A stretch of 45,406 bases of DNA from Acidimicrobiaceae bacterium. GTDB taxonomy: Bacteria; Actinomycetota; Acidimicrobiia; Acidimicrobiales; Ilumatobacteraceae. The translations under genes and the position numbers were made by a program. Under the pieces are notes generated by a model. The model searched no databases, had not been told where the DNA came from, and saw nothing but the letters and a program-made list of their open reading frames with translations. Of the stretch, positions 23,716 to 36,346 are shown one piece after another; position 1 is the first letter of the stretch; each line of letters opens with the position of its first letter. The stretch is from NCBI GenBank assembly GCA_002698945.1, contig NZZV01000019.1, positions 1 to 45,406 on the forward strand, given 5' to 3'.

Positions 23716-25425
23716 TCAGCGCGGCGGATCGACGGCGATCCTCAGGCGGCTGCCGGGTGGGCGCTCGCCCTCGGTGAGCGCCCGACCGAGCGTCATCCAG
23801 GACGATGCACGCGCGACGTAGTCGTCGTCGCCACCGACCACCATGACGTCGTCGACGCGTGGGAGGGAGGCGACGAACTCGTCGGCACCGGTGCCCGACA
23901 CCTCGGCGTACGCGCCGTACGGCGGCAGACCGAGCAACTGCCGACGCTCCCGCTCGGCCGGGATCATGCGGCCCGGGTCGGCGAGCAGCGCCGCCTGGAC
24001 GACGTCGTGGTCGGGCAGGAACGTCTGCACCAGCACGCGCCCACCCCGTCCTCGTGGTCCGGCCAGTCGGGCGGCTCGAACCAGCAGCGCCATCGCCTGT
24101 TCGCCCGACCGGTATCGGGGCGAGAGCAGCTCCCGATCGAAGTCGAGGAACGCGACGGTGTCCGCGCGCTCCACGCGGTGGAGCGCCGCTTCCGTGCCGA
24201 CGACGATGTCGGCGTCTGCCGGTCCGTGCCAGCCCTTGCCCGTCACCGTGGCGACGGGACGCGCGGCGGCGGCCTCCAGCTCCTCCTGCAATCGGGTGAT
24301 GCCGGGCCGGAGGTTGGCGAAGGTGCCCGCACCGCAGTTCCGGCACACGGGCGGACGGTCGGTGTCACAGCGTCGACAGTGCAGGGTGCCGTCGTCGCGC
24401 TGGACCACCGCTGCGTCGCAACGTTCGCATCGAGCGAGCTCACGGCACGACCGGCACGCCAGCAGTGCTGCCCGCCCGGTCGTGTTGCTGACGCACACGA
24501 CCCGCCGGTTCGGGTCGCGGAGGTGGCGGATGAGCTCCGGGGTGACGAGCGAACGCTTCCACGGCTCCTCCTCCGACCGATCGATCACGTCGACGAGCGG
24601 CCAACCGTCACGCTCGCGCTGATGCGGGGGCCGGGTCAGCTCGCCCCACTCGAGCGCCGTGAGCGTCGGGCACGGCGACACCAGGAGCAGCGGGGCGCCG
24701 GCCCGTCGACACCGTTCGATCATGACGTCGCGGGCGTGCCACGTGGGGGACCCCTCGTCTTGGAGCGCCTCGTCGTGCTCGTCGACGATCACCGCCGCTG
24801 CGAGGTCGCGGCACGGCGCCCATGCCGCCGAGCGACTCCCGACGACCACGTCGACGCCGGCGGCAGCCGCCGACCAGTCGTCGGGTGCCAGTGCCACGGT
24901 CAGCCCCGACCGACGTAAGCGGGCGGCGAGCAGCATCGCCTCGTCCACCGACGGCACGATCGCGATCGTGGGACCGATCGCTGCCGCGCTCAACACGGCG
25001 GGCATCGGATCGCTCGTCGGCGGCAGACGCAGCACGCCACCGCCTCGCTCCAGGATCCCGGTCGATGCCGGCGAGCGCGGTTCGACGAGCGCACCCGTCC
25101 GCCGGGACGTCGGGAGACGGTCGACGTTGCGATCGGGCGACGCCGCGCCGAGGAAGTGCCGCTGACGCCCGGCCCACCGGATCGCCGCCCACGCGGCGAG
25201 CTCGACGAGGTCGGGTGTCGGCCCGAGTCCCGACCACTTGGCGACCGGCTTCAGGCCGTCGACGTGGGCGTCGGGCGGATCGAGTTCGACCACCCAGGCA
25301 GCGATGCGGCGACCGTGCAGTTCGACGCGGACGCGATCGCCGACCGCGACGACCATCTCGTCGGGGACGGCGTAGTCGAACCGCTTGTCGAGGCCCGTGA
25401 CGTTCGGGACGACGCGGGCGATCAC
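23716..25425 (-). CDS. priA: primosomal protein N' (PriA), probably without helicase activity
   Basis: A 569-aa replication-restart protein. The N-terminal 3'-DNA-binding domain begins VIARVVPNVTGLDKRFDYAVPDEM. The central part keeps a DEAH-box-like VIVDEHDEAL but I see no GxGKT/S P-loop, as is known for actinobacterial PriA. Zinc-binding cysteines lie in CRSCRELARCERCD and LHCRRCDTDRPPVCRNCG. It is shorter than E. coli PriA (732 aa). Start GTG 25425 lies 16 nt after the metK stop; the longer open frame runs antiparallel in function through metK and is discarded. Confidence 0.9.
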   Translation of the reverse strand: MIARVVPNVTGLDKRFDYAVPDEMVVAVGDRVRVELHGRRIAAWVVELDPPDAHVDGLKPVAKWSGLGPTPDLVELAAWAAIRWAGRQRHFLGAASPDRNVDRLPTSRRTGALVEPRSPASTGILERGGGVLRLPPTSDPMPAVLSAAAIGPTIAIVPSVDEAMLLAARLRRSGLTVALAPDDWSAAAAGVDVVVGSRSAAWAPCRDLAAAVIVDEHDEALQDEGSPTWHARDVMIERCRRAGAPLLLVSPCPTLTALEWGELTRPPHQRERDGWPLVDVIDRSEEEPWKRSLVTPELIRHLRDPNRRVVCVSNTTGRAALLACRSCRELARCERCDAAVVQRDDGTLHCRRCDTDRPPVCRNCGAGTFANLRPGITRLQEELEAAAARPVATVTGKGWHGPADADIVVGTEAALHRVERADTVAFLDFDRELLSPRYRSGEQAMALLVRAARLAGPRGRGGRVLVQTFLPDHDVVQAALLADPGRMIPAERERRQLLGLPPYGAYAEVSGTGADEFVASLPRVDDVMVVGGDDDYVARASSWMTLGRALTEGERPPGSRLRIAVDPPR

Positions 25426-25441
25426 GGACCGCGTCCGTCGA

Positions 25442-26629
25442 TCAGAGACCGACTGCGGCCGTGAACTCGTCGAGGCGCGAAACCTCTTCCCAGCTGAAGC
25501 CGGGACGGCCGAAGTGGCCGTAGGCGGCGGTCCGGCGATACCCCGGTCGCTTGAGGTCGAGATCGCGAACGATCGCACCCGGACGCAGGTCGAAGACCTG
25601 ACGCACGGCCGACTCGATGGTGGCGGGGTCGACCTTGGCGGTGCCGAAGGTCTCGACGAAGATCGACATCGGATGCGCGACACCGATCGCGTAGGCCACC
25701 TGGATCTCGCACCGCTCGGCGGCGCCGGAGGCGACGACGTGCTTGGCGACCCAGCGGGCGGCGTAGGCGGCCGACCGGTCGACCTTCGACGGGTCCTTCC
25801 CCGAGAACGCTCCACCGCCGTGGCGGCCCATGCCGCCGTAGGTGTCGACGATGATCTTGCGGCCGGTCAGGCCACAGTCGCCCTGCGGGCCGCCGAGCAC
25901 GAAGACGCCGGTCGGGTTGATCCACGTCGTGTAGTCGTCGTCGGAGAACTGCTCGGGGATGACCGGTCGGATCACCTGCTCGATCAGGTCGGGCTTGATG
26001 ACCGAGTCGCGGTCGATGCCGTCCTGGTGCTGGGTCGAGATGAGCACCGTTTCGACGCCGACGGGCTTGCCGTTCTCGTAGCGATACGTCACCTGCGTCT
26101 TGCCGTCGGGGCGCAGGTACGGCAGCGCCCCCGACTTGCGAACCTCGGTCAGGCGCTCCGACAGTCGGTGCGCGGTCCAGATCGGTAGCGGCATCAGGTC
26201 GGGCGTCTCGTCGCACGCGTACCCGAACATCATGCCCTGGTCGCCGGCGCCCTGCAGGTCGAGCGCGTCCTCACCGGCGCTCCCCGAGCGCACTTCTTCG
26301 GACGAGTCGACGCCTTGCGCGATGTCCGGGCTCTGCTCGTCGATCGACACGATGACGCCGCACGTGTTGCCGTCGAAGCCCTTGCGAGCGTCGTCGTAGC
26401 CGATGTCGATGATCGTCTCACGGGCGATCTTCGGGATCTCGACGTAGGCGTCGGTGGTGATCTCACCGGCGATGACGCAGAGACCGGTCGTCACCAGGGT
26501 CTCGCACGCGACACGGCCGTGCGGGTCCTTCTCGAGGATCGCGTCGAGGACCGAGTCACTGATCTGATCGGCCATCTTGTCGGGGTGACCCTCGGTCACG
26601 CTCTCGGAAGTGAAGGTCCATTGAGCCAC
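25442..26629 (-). CDS. metK: S-adenosylmethionine synthase
   Basis: A 395-aa enzyme making SAM from ATP and methionine. Signature segments are [13 protein letters not shown] (ATP-binding) and [19 protein letters not shown] (P-loop-like), with the N-terminal [19 protein letters not shown]. Length is standard. Start is GTG 26629 with AGGAG 5-6 nt upstream. It lies between coaBC (47 bp upstream) and priA. The short upstream gap leaves no room for a SAM riboswitch. Confidence 0.98.
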   Translation of the reverse strand: MAQWTFTSESVTEGHPDKMADQISDSVLDAILEKDPHGRVACETLVTTGLCVIAGEITTDAYVEIPKIARETIIDIGYDDARKGFDGNTCGVIVSIDEQSPDIAQGVDSSEEVRSGSAGEDALDLQGAGDQGMMFGYACDETPDLMPLPIWTAHRLSERLTEVRKSGALPYLRPDGKTQVTYRYENGKPVGVETVLISTQHQDGIDRDSVIKPDLIEQVIRPVIPEQFSDDDYTTWINPTGVFVLGGPQGDCGLTGRKIIVDTYGGMGRHGGGAFSGKDPSKVDRSAAYAARWVAKHVVASGAAERCEIQVAYAIGVAHPMSIFVETFGTAKVDPATIESAVRQVFDLRPGAIVRDLDLKRPGYRRTAAYGHFGRPGFSWEEVSRLDEFTAAVGL

Positions 26630-26676
26630 GGTTTGCTCCTGTCTGTTGTCGGCGGTCGGGTGGGCGGAAGGAATGT

Positions 26677-27876
26677 CTAGTCGGCGGCGGCCCGTCGAAG
26701 GGCGACCACACGGTCGATCACGGCCGCGGCGACGGCTCGCTTGTCGGTGAGCGGCACCTCGACGGGCGCATCGCCGGGAGCGAACAGGGTCACGGCATTG
26801 GTGTCGTGTTGGAAGCCGGTCGCCGCTGCGCCGACGTCGTTGGCGACGATCAGATCGAGCCGCTTGGCGTCGAGCTTTCGTTGGGCGTTGGCGGCGAGGT
26901 CGTCGGTCTCGGCGGCGAACCCGACCAGGATCTGACCGGCGGGCTTGCGTGCACCCAGCCCGGCCAGGATGTCAGGCGTCGGTTCGAGCACGATCTCGGG
27001 CACCCCATGGTGCTTCTTGATCTTGTGGTCGACGGCGGCGGCAGGTCGGAAGTCGGCGACCGCGGCGGCCATGACGACCACGTCGGCGTCGGGTGCGTGT
27101 CGTGTCATCGCGGCGTCGAGCTCGGCCGCCGTCTCGACGCGCTCCACGGTGACCCCGGCGGGCGCCGGTCGGTCGACCGTGGACACCAGGGTGACCCGTG
27201 CTCCACGAGCGGCCGCTTCTGCGGCGACGGCGTAGCCCTGCTTGCCCGACGATCGGTTCGCGATGACCCGCACCGCATCGATCGGCTCGCGGGTTCCGCC
27301 GGCGCTGACCACGACGCTGACCCCGGTGAGATCGCCCGGCCCGAGCACCCGTTCGACGGCGGCGACGATCGTCTCGGGTGCGGCCAACCTGCCGGCACCG
27401 GAGTCGCCACCCGCCAGTCGGCCGCTCTCGGGATCGACGACGTGGACGCCCCACGAACGCAGCGTGGCGATGTTGTCGACGACGGCCGGGTGCTCCCACA
27501 TCTCGGTGTGCATCGCCGGGCACAGCATCACCGGCGCTCGTGTCGCGAGCAGCACGTTGGTGAGCAGATCGGTGGAGAGTCCTGACCGGTAGGCACCGAT
27601 CAGGCGTGCCGTCGCCGGAGCCACGAGGATCAGGTCGGCGCCCTGCCCCAACCGAGTGTGCGGGATCGGGGTCTCGGGGTCGTCCCACAGACGCGTCTTG
27701 ACCGGCTCGCTGGCGAGCGCGGACAGGGTGGTGGCACCGAGGAACCGCTCGGCGCCTTTCGTCATGACCGGGACGACGTGGGCGCCCGCATCGACGAGCC
27801 GGCGGCTGATCTCGACGGCCTTGTAGGCCGCGATGCCCCCGGTGACACCGAGAACGATCCGCTTGCCGGCCAGCAT
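26677..27876 (-). CDS. coaBC: bifunctional phosphopantothenoylcysteine decarboxylase/synthetase
   Basis: A 399-aa protein for two steps of CoA synthesis. The N-terminal CoaC flavoprotein starts [22 protein letters not shown], with the active-site His in [12 protein letters not shown]. The PxMNxxMW motif reads PAMHTEMW, and the usual LACG segment reads [10 protein letters not shown], so the canonical Asn and Cys are replaced; from memory other actinobacteria look similar. The C-terminal CoaB part has the [21 protein letters not shown] segment (CTP/dimer region) and KIKK. ATG 27876 is chosen; GTG 27879 is possible. Confidence 0.95.
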   Translation of the reverse strand: MLAGKRIVLGVTGGIAAYKAVEISRRLVDAGAHVVPVMTKGAERFLGATTLSALASEPVKTRLWDDPETPIPHTRLGQGADLILVAPATARLIGAYRSGLSTDLLTNVLLATRAPVMLCPAMHTEMWEHPAVVDNIATLRSWGVHVVDPESGRLAGGDSGAGRLAAPETIVAAVERVLGPGDLTGVSVVVSAGGTREPIDAVRVIANRSSGKQGYAVAAEAAARGARVTLVSTVDRPAPAGVTVERVETAAELDAAMTRHAPDADVVVMAAAVADFRPAAAVDHKIKKHHGVPEIVLEPTPDILAGLGARKPAGQILVGFAAETDDLAANAQRKLDAKRLDLIVANDVGAAATGFQHDTNAVTLFAPGDAPVEVPLTDKRAVAAAVIDRVVALRRAAAD

Positions 27877-27914
27877 CACCGTGACGCCCGTGCAGTCCGT
27901 GACGACCGCGTGCG

Positions 27915-28226
27915 TCAGCTGTCGCCGTCGGCCAGGTCGGCGTCGCCCTCGGGCAGGTCGAGTGCTGTCTCGGGCTCTTCGGGAGCGTCGGTGAGCACGA
28001 TCTTGTCGGCTGCGATCTCCTCGAACGCGATGCTGATCGGCTTGCGCGCCGTGGAGGAAACCTGCGGGGGGACCATGTGGCCGAGGCCCTCGCCCAACTG
28101 GTTGAAGTACGAGTTGATGTTCCGGGCCCGACGTGCAGCCAGGGTCACCAGGCTGAACTTCGAGTCGACCCGATCGAGGAGATTCTCGATCGAGGGGTTC
28201 ATCATCGTGTCGTGGCTCTGGGCCAT
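27915..28226 (-). CDS. rpoZ: DNA-directed RNA polymerase omega subunit
   Basis: A 103-aa subunit that helps fold and assemble beta'. It has the conserved MNPSIENLLDRVDSKFSLVTLAARRARNINSY segment and the KPISIAFEEIAADKI helix. The acidic C-terminal tail (about residues 80-103) is common in actinobacteria. GGAG precedes the ATG by 7 nt. In the usual actinobacterial order gmk-rpoZ-coaBC-metK. Confidence 0.98.
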   Translation of the reverse strand: MAQSHDTMMNPSIENLLDRVDSKFSLVTLAARRARNINSYFNQLGEGLGHMVPPQVSSTARKPISIAFEEIAADKIVLTDAPEEPETALDLPEGDADLADGDS

Positions 28227-28269
28227 GCATCAACTCCAGTACGAGGCAGTTCGAACAGCGTTCGCCAGC

Positions 28270-28842
28270 CTACCGGCCGCATCGACCGGACCGTTCGGTC
28301 GAAATGATCGCCTGCATCTCGTCGAGGGTTCGTTCGAGTTCGTCGTTGACCACGATGTGGTCGGCGATCGAGCGGCCGATCGGTTCTTCCTTCTCGGCTT
28401 TGCGCAGTCGGGCGTGCACCTTGTCGTCGGGGTCACCGCGCCCGCGCAGTCGACGCTCCTGTTCCTCCCGGCTCGGCGGCACGACGAAGATCAGGATCGC
28501 TTCGGGATACTGCTGCTTCACCTGCTGCGCGCCGTCGACCTCGATCTCGAGCACGATGTCGGGCGACTCGGGGTCGTCCAGATGCTCCGGTCGAGGCGTG
28601 CCGTAGTAGTTGCCGAGGAACTCGGTCCACTCGAGGAACCCGTCATCGCTGATCCGGGCCTCGAAGTGCTCCGGCGAGGTGAACACATAGGCGTCGTCGG
28701 CCTCACCAGGACGCTGGTCGCGGGTGGTCCACGATCGGCTGAGCCACAGGTCGGGGTCGCGCCGGACGAGGGCATCGACGATCGTGCCCTTGCCCACGCC
28801 TCCGGGGCCGGAGACGACGATGATGAGCCGATGATCAGCCAA
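28270..28842 (-). CDS. gmk: guanylate kinase
   Basis: A 190-aa kinase converting GMP to GDP. The P-loop is SGPGGVGKGT near residue 11. The GMP-binding region has SRSWTTRDQRPGEADDAYVF, and the lid region has RLRGRGDPDDKVHARLRKAEKE. Its start overlaps the end of mihF by 8 nt. The C-terminus is slightly short compared with the 200-aa average. Confidence 0.97.
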   Translation of the reverse strand: MADHRLIIVVSGPGGVGKGTIVDALVRRDPDLWLSRSWTTRDQRPGEADDAYVFTSPEHFEARISDDGFLEWTEFLGNYYGTPRPEHLDDPESPDIVLEIEVDGAQQVKQQYPEAILIFVVPPSREEQERRLRGRGDPDDKVHARLRKAEKEEPIGRSIADHIVVNDELERTLDEMQAIISTERSGRCGR

Positions 28843-29143
28843 GCTGCTGGAGGAGAGCTGCGCGTTGCTGCGCTCCCAGACCCTGGACGCGACGGTTGTC
28901 GGCGATGCCGATGTCCTCCATCACGCGGCGGGCCTTGACCTTGCCCACGCCGGGCAGGGATTCCAGCATCGAGACGACCTTCAGCTTGCCGACGTTGTCG
29001 TCGTCCGAGTCGAGGGCTTCCTGAAGGCTCATCGACCCCATCTTGAGGCGGGCCTTGATGTCGGCTCGGGCGGCGCGTGCCTCGGCGGCCTTCGCAAGGG
29101 CCGCAGCCCGCTGCTCCGGAGTCAACTGAGGAGGTGTTGCCAT
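28835..29143 (-). CDS. mihF: actinobacterial integration host factor
   Basis: A 102-aa nucleoid-associated DNA-binding protein unrelated to E. coli IHF. The helix-two-turn-helix and loop LESLPGVGKVKARRVMEDIGI matches mIHF/sIHF, with the N-terminal basic helix RAAALAKAAEARAARADIKA. It has its own possible leaderless promoter (TAGTTT, 6 nt before the ATG) inside the end of pyrD, so it can be made apart from the pyr genes. The mihF-gmk-rpoZ order is conserved in actinobacteria. Confidence 0.97.
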   Translation of the reverse strand: MATPPQLTPEQRAAALAKAAEARAARADIKARLKMGSMSLQEALDSDDDNVGKLKVVSMLESLPGVGKVKARRVMEDIGIADNRRVQGLGAQQRAALLQQLG

Positions 29144-29147
29144 GCGA

Positions 29148-30064
29148 TCAAACTACCGCGTGCACGTCGATGATGCGGTGGATACCACGAGCCGCCGCGA
29201 TCTCCGCCATCTCGTCTCGTACCCGGGGACATGCACGCGGGTCCGCGAAGCTGGCCGTTCCGACCTGCACGGCGTTCGCTCCGGCGAGCAGGAACTCGAT
29301 CGCATCCCAGCCCGAGGCGACGCCACCGACACCGACGATCGGCAGATCCGGCAGCGCCTCGCGCACGTCGTGTACGGCGCGCACGGCGACCGGGTGGACG
29401 GCACGGCCGGACAGCCCTCCCCCACCGTTGCCGAGCGCCGGGGTCCACCGGTCACGGTCGAACGCCAACCCGAGCAGGGTGTTCGCGATCGTCACCGATT
29501 CGGCTCCGGCCTCGCTCACCGCCACCGCGACGTCGACGATCCGATCGGTGTTCGGGCTCAGTTTGGCCCACCGGGGGCGGCCGCAGCCGCCGGTTGCCAC
29601 CATCACCTCGGCCGACAGCTCGGCGTCGTGGGCGAAGATGCTGCCGCGCCCCTCGAGGTTCGGGCACGACAGGTTCACCTCGACGGCGACCACGCCGGCG
29701 GGCGCGTCGGCCAGCCGGTCCGCCGCGCGCCGGTAGTCGTCGACCGAACGACCCCAGATGCTGCACACGACACGAGCACCGGTGTCGAGCAGTGCGGGCA
29801 GGTGATCGCTCAGCCACGCATCGATGCCCGGCCCTTGCAGCCCGACCGCGTTGAGCATCCCCTGCGGCGTCGGATGGACGCGCGGCGCTGGGTTGCCGGC
29901 CCACTCGAACGCAGCGATCGACTTCGTGACGACGGCGCCGATCGAGGACAGATCGAAGAAGGGCGCGAACTCGTCGCCGTAGCCGGCGGTGCCCGACGCC
30001 GTCATCACCGGCGATTCGAGCTCCACCGAGCCGACCGAGACCGAGAGGTCCACGCCGTGGACGA

Positions 30065-30068
<4 letters not shown>
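29148..30068 (-). CDS. pyrD: dihydroorotate dehydrogenase, class 1 (PyrD)
   Basis: A 306-aa FMN enzyme oxidising dihydroorotate to orotate. The catalytic Cys is in [11 protein letters not shown], which marks class 1 rather than the membrane class 2 (Ser). The FMN/orotate segments include [15 protein letters not shown] and the C-terminal [27 protein letters not shown]. Class 1B normally partners with PyrK, an FAD/Fe-S electron-transfer subunit; no pyrK is in the window, so the electron acceptor is uncertain. Start ATG 30068 overlaps the carB stop (ATGA). In many actinobacteria pyrF sits at this place. Confidence 0.95.
29150..29155 (-). promoter_or_regulatory. internal -10 box for mihF
   Basis: TAGTTT on the minus strand, 6 nt before the mihF ATG (29143); it overlaps the pyrD stop codon. 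Confidence 0.45.
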
Positions 30069-33351
<3,283 letters not shown>

Positions 33352-33352
<1 letters not shown>

Positions 33353-34467
33353 CAGACGGTCACCTTCTCGCTCGTGTTCTCGCTCATGATCTCGTCGAAC
33401 TGGGTGAACAGGTAGCGGGCGTCGTGCGGGCCAGGCCCGGCTTCGGGATGGTGCTGGACGCTGAAGCAGCGCTCGCCGACCACCTCCAGCCCCTCACAGA
33501 CCCCATCGTTCAGGTTGACGTGGGTCATCTGTATCTGCCGGCCGAGCGCGCCGAACGAGTCGGCGTCGACGGCGAAGTTGTGGTTCTGGCTCGTGATCTC
33601 GACCGAGTCGGTGCGCAGGTTCTTCACGGGGTGGTTCCCACCGTGATGACCGAACGGCAACTTGACCGTGCCCGCTCCGAGTGCCCGGCCGAGCAGCTGG
33701 TGGCCGAGGCAGATACCGAACACGGGCACGTTGCCGATCAGCTCCGTGATCGCCTGCGTCGCGTACCCGACCTCTGCCGGATCGCCGGGACCGTTCGACA
33801 GGAACACGCCGGCCGGGTCGCGGGCGAGCACGTCGGCGGCACTCGTTCCGGCCGGGACGACCTCGACCCGACCGAGCCCGGCGAGGTGACGCACGATCGT
33901 CGTCTTGATGCCGAAGTCGTAGGCGACGATCAGCCGGTCGGGGGCGCCGTCCAACGCCGCGACCGTGTACGGCTCGTCGGTCGTGACGGTCGCGACGAGG
34001 TCGATGCCGTCGGTACCGGGTTCCGCGTCGGCGGCGGCACGCAGTTCGGCCTCGCTCGCATCACCGAATGCACCGGGCATGGCGCCGGTGTCACGGATGA
34101 GGCGGGTCAGACGGCGGGTGTCGATCCCCGCGATCCCGGGGATGTCGTGCCGCTGCAGCAAGGCGTCGAGATGGCCCTCGGAGCGGAAGTTGCTCGGCCG
34201 CCGGGCGAGGTCACGCACGATCACCCCGCGGCAGAACGCGCCGCGCGACTCGGCGTCGTGGGCGTTGACGCCGTAGTTGCCGATATGGGGGTACGTGAAC
34301 GTGATGATCTGGCCGGCGTAGCTCGGATCGGTGATGATCTCCTGATAGCCGGACAGCGCCGTGTTGAACACGACCTCGCCGGTGGCGATGTCGCGAGCGG
34401 CGCCGATCAACTCGCCCTCGAACACGCTGCCGTCGGCAAGGACAAGGGCTCCTTCACGGATGGTCAT
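33352..34467 (-). CDS. carA: carbamoyl-phosphate synthase small subunit
   Basis: A 371-aa glutamine amidotransferase subunit that hydrolyses glutamine and tunnels ammonia to CarB. The class I glutaminase motif is [11 protein letters not shown] (nucleophile Cys), with the His-Glu pair in [13 protein letters not shown]. The N-terminal domain begins [20 protein letters not shown] lies 7 nt upstream of the ATG, inside the end of orf199, whose stop overlaps this ATG (ATGA). Confidence 0.99.
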
Positions 34468-35063
34468 GGGTGGGCTCCAGTCGGGGTGGGGGATGCGTGT
34501 GTTGCGGGGTCAGGTCGGGATGCGTGGTGGACGTCGAGCAGGGTCCGGGGCGCGGGTGGATGGTGGACGTCGAGGAGGGTCCGGGGCGCGGGTGGGTGGT
34601 GCAGGACGTGGAGGCTCAACGGTCCTGTTGCGGGGTCAAGTCGGGATGCGTGGTGTGTAGCTGCGTGGTGGACGTCGAGCAGGGCCCGGGGTGCAGGCGG
34701 GTGGTGAACGTCGAGCAGGGACCCGGGCGCGGGTGGGTGGTGCGGGACGTGGAGGCTCAACGGTCCTGTTGCGGGGTCAGGTCGGGATGCGTGGTGGACG
34801 TCGAGCAGGGACCGGGGCGCGGGTGGGTGGTGCAGGACGTGGAGGCTCACAGGCCCGGTTGCGAGGTCAGGTTGACCTGTGCCCTCAGAAACGTCACGAC
34901 GAACGCTCCAGGGCTCACTTCGTTCGCCGTCGCTACCACGAGCTTGCTTGGTTACGCAGGGCGTGGGCCTTGGGTCTTGCGCAGGGACGTGCGCGTCGTG
35001 GGGGGTCGCAGGGTGCTGGATCACAACCTGCATGAGTATACGTTGCCGTGCATGTTCTTGCAT
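34464..35063 (-). CDS. orf199: repeat-rich hypothetical protein between pyrC and carA
   Basis: A 199-aa frame that fits exactly between pyrC (its ATG shares TGATG with the pyrC stop) and carA (its TGA overlaps the carA ATG). The first roughly 65 residues are non-repetitive (MQEHARQRILMQVVIQH), and the rest is built of units such as LLDVHHPPAPRT and SLHVLHHPPAPR. I recognise no family. The repeat spacings keep frame. Against real coding: low complexity, a weak ribosome binding site, and a first third with many A/T-ending codons, unlike the strongly GC3 neighbours. In other actinobacteria a short membrane or PH-like gene often sits at this site. It may instead be a non-coding repeat array. If so, 34468-35062 is a 595-bp intergenic region. 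Confidence 0.4.
   Translation of the reverse strand: MQEHARQRILMQVVIQHPATPHDAHVPAQDPRPTPCVTKQARGSDGERSEPWSVRRDVSEGTGQPDLATGPVSLHVLHHPPAPRSLLDVHHASRPDPATGPLSLHVPHHPPAPGSLLDVHHPPAPRALLDVHHAATHHASRLDPATGPLSLHVLHHPPAPRTLLDVHHPPAPRTLLDVHHASRPDPATHASPTPTGAHP
34527..34860. repeat. composite tandem repeat array downstream of pyrC
   Basis: A core GTGGACGTCGAGCAGGG (with variants) starts at 34527, 34563, 34668, 34704 and 34794; spacings are 36, 105, 36 and 90 bp, all multiples of three. The larger spacings contain a shared block with GTCCTGTTGCGGGGTCA and GGACGTGGAGGCTCA. The 105-bp spacing is the 90-bp one plus a 15-bp insertion. Confidence 0.9.
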
Positions 35064-36346
35064 CACCGCTGCGGTGCCCCGTCCAGGACGGTCGGTTGTC
35101 CTCGCAGGAACGTGTGCCTCGTTCTTCCCTGGAGCTGTACTCCGACGTAGGGCGTGTTTTTCGACTTGCTGGCCAGGTCTGCCGGGACCACTTCCCAGGT
35201 CTCGTTGGGGTCGAAGACCGTGAGGTTGGCGGGTTCTCCTTCGGCGATGGGGCGGCCGTGGGTGTCGTCGACGCCGGCGATCTTGGCGGGGTTCCAGCTC
35301 AGGGCGGCCACCACGTCGGCGATCGGCATGTCGAGGCTGGCGAGGCTGACGCCCAGCGCCGTCTCGAGGCCGAGCATGCCGGGAGGGGCCTGATCGAGGG
35401 GTCGTTCCTTGGTGTCGGGGGCGTGCGGGGCGTGGTCGGTGGCGATCGCGTCGATCGTGCCGTCGGCCAGCCCCGCTCGCACCGCCTCGACATCGGACAT
35501 CGTTCGCAACGGCGGGTTCACCTTGTACAGCGCGGAGTAGCCGGCGAGCAGTTCGTCGGTGAGACTGATGTGGTGCGGGGTGGCCTCGGCCGTCACCGGG
35601 AGTCCGTCGGCCTTGGCCCGGCGGACCAGTTCGACGCTCCCGGCGGTCGAGAGGTGCAGGATGTGGAGTGGCGCGCCGGTGAGCCGGACCAGCTCGATGT
35701 CGCGGTACACCATCAGCTCCTCGGCGATCGACGGCCAACCGGGCAGGCCGAACTCGGAACAGCAGTGGCCTTCGTGCATCACCGCGCCCTCGGTCAGCCG
35801 GGCGACCTCGCAGTGCTGGGCCAGCACGATGTCCAGGTCGAGCGCGTATTCGAAGGCTCGGCGCATGAGGAGCGGGTCCTGCACGCCGGAACCGTCGTCG
35901 GTGAAGATCCGGACGCCGGCGGCGGCGAGCTCGGCGAACGGGGTGAGCTGGGTCCCGGTACGTCCGACGGTGATCGAGCCCGAGGGTCGGACGTCGCACA
36001 GTCCGGCGGCGAGGCCCTGGTTGCGGACGAACTCGACCACGCTCACGCAGTCCTGCGTCGGGTCGGTGTTCGGCATCGCGACGACGCACGTGAAGCCTCC
36101 CTTGGCAGCAGCACGCGAGCCGGTCTCGATCGTCTCCGCCTCTTCCTTGCCGGGTTCGCGCAGGTGGGTGTGCAGGTCGACGAAGCCCGGCGCCACGATG
36201 CAGCCTGTCGCGTCGATCACGTTCGCATCAGGAGGCTCGAGCCCCTCGCCGACGGCGGCGACGATCCCGTCCCGGACGAGCACGTCGGCGCGCCGCTCCC
36301 CTGTCGGATCGATGACCGTGCCGCCCTGGATCAGATACTCATGCAT
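35063..36346 (-). CDS. pyrC: dihydroorotase
   Basis: A 427-aa amidohydrolase that closes carbamoyl aspartate to dihydroorotate. The metal-binding motif is FVDLHTHLREPG, the catalytic Asp region is AIATDHAPH, and the start is MHEYLIQGGTVIDPTG. Length is normal for the PyrC type I family. GAGGAG lies 8 nt before the ATG, inside the 3' end of orf76. It is flanked on both sides by repeat arrays. Confidence 0.97.
   Translation of the reverse strand: MHEYLIQGGTVIDPTGERRADVLVRDGIVAAVGEGLEPPDANVIDATGCIVAPGFVDLHTHLREPGKEEAETIETGSRAAAKGGFTCVVAMPNTDPTQDCVSVVEFVRNQGLAAGLCDVRPSGSITVGRTGTQLTPFAELAAAGVRIFTDDGSGVQDPLLMRRAFEYALDLDIVLAQHCEVARLTEGAVMHEGHCCSEFGLPGWPSIAEELMVYRDIELVRLTGAPLHILHLSTAGSVELVRRAKADGLPVTAEATPHHISLTDELLAGYSALYKVNPPLRTMSDVEAVRAGLADGTIDAIATDHAPHAPDTKERPLDQAPPGMLGLETALGVSLASLDMPIADVVAALSWNPAKIAGVDDTHGRPIAEGEPANLTVFDPNETWEVVPADLASKSKNTPYVGVQLQGRTRHTFLRGQPTVLDGAPQR

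Noticed and set aside
25426..25815. Longer N-terminus for PriA overlapping metK
   Set aside because: The conserved protein starts at VIARVVPNV just after the metK stop; the upstream frame is a shadow of metK.
26630..26676. SAM riboswitch before metK
   Set aside because: Only 47 bp separate coaBC from metK; too short for a SAM riboswitch.
34470..35150. Plus-strand 226-aa ORF through the repeat array
   Set aside because: It is antisense to the operon, has no ribosome binding site, and runs into pyrC; the minus frame fits the gene ends better.
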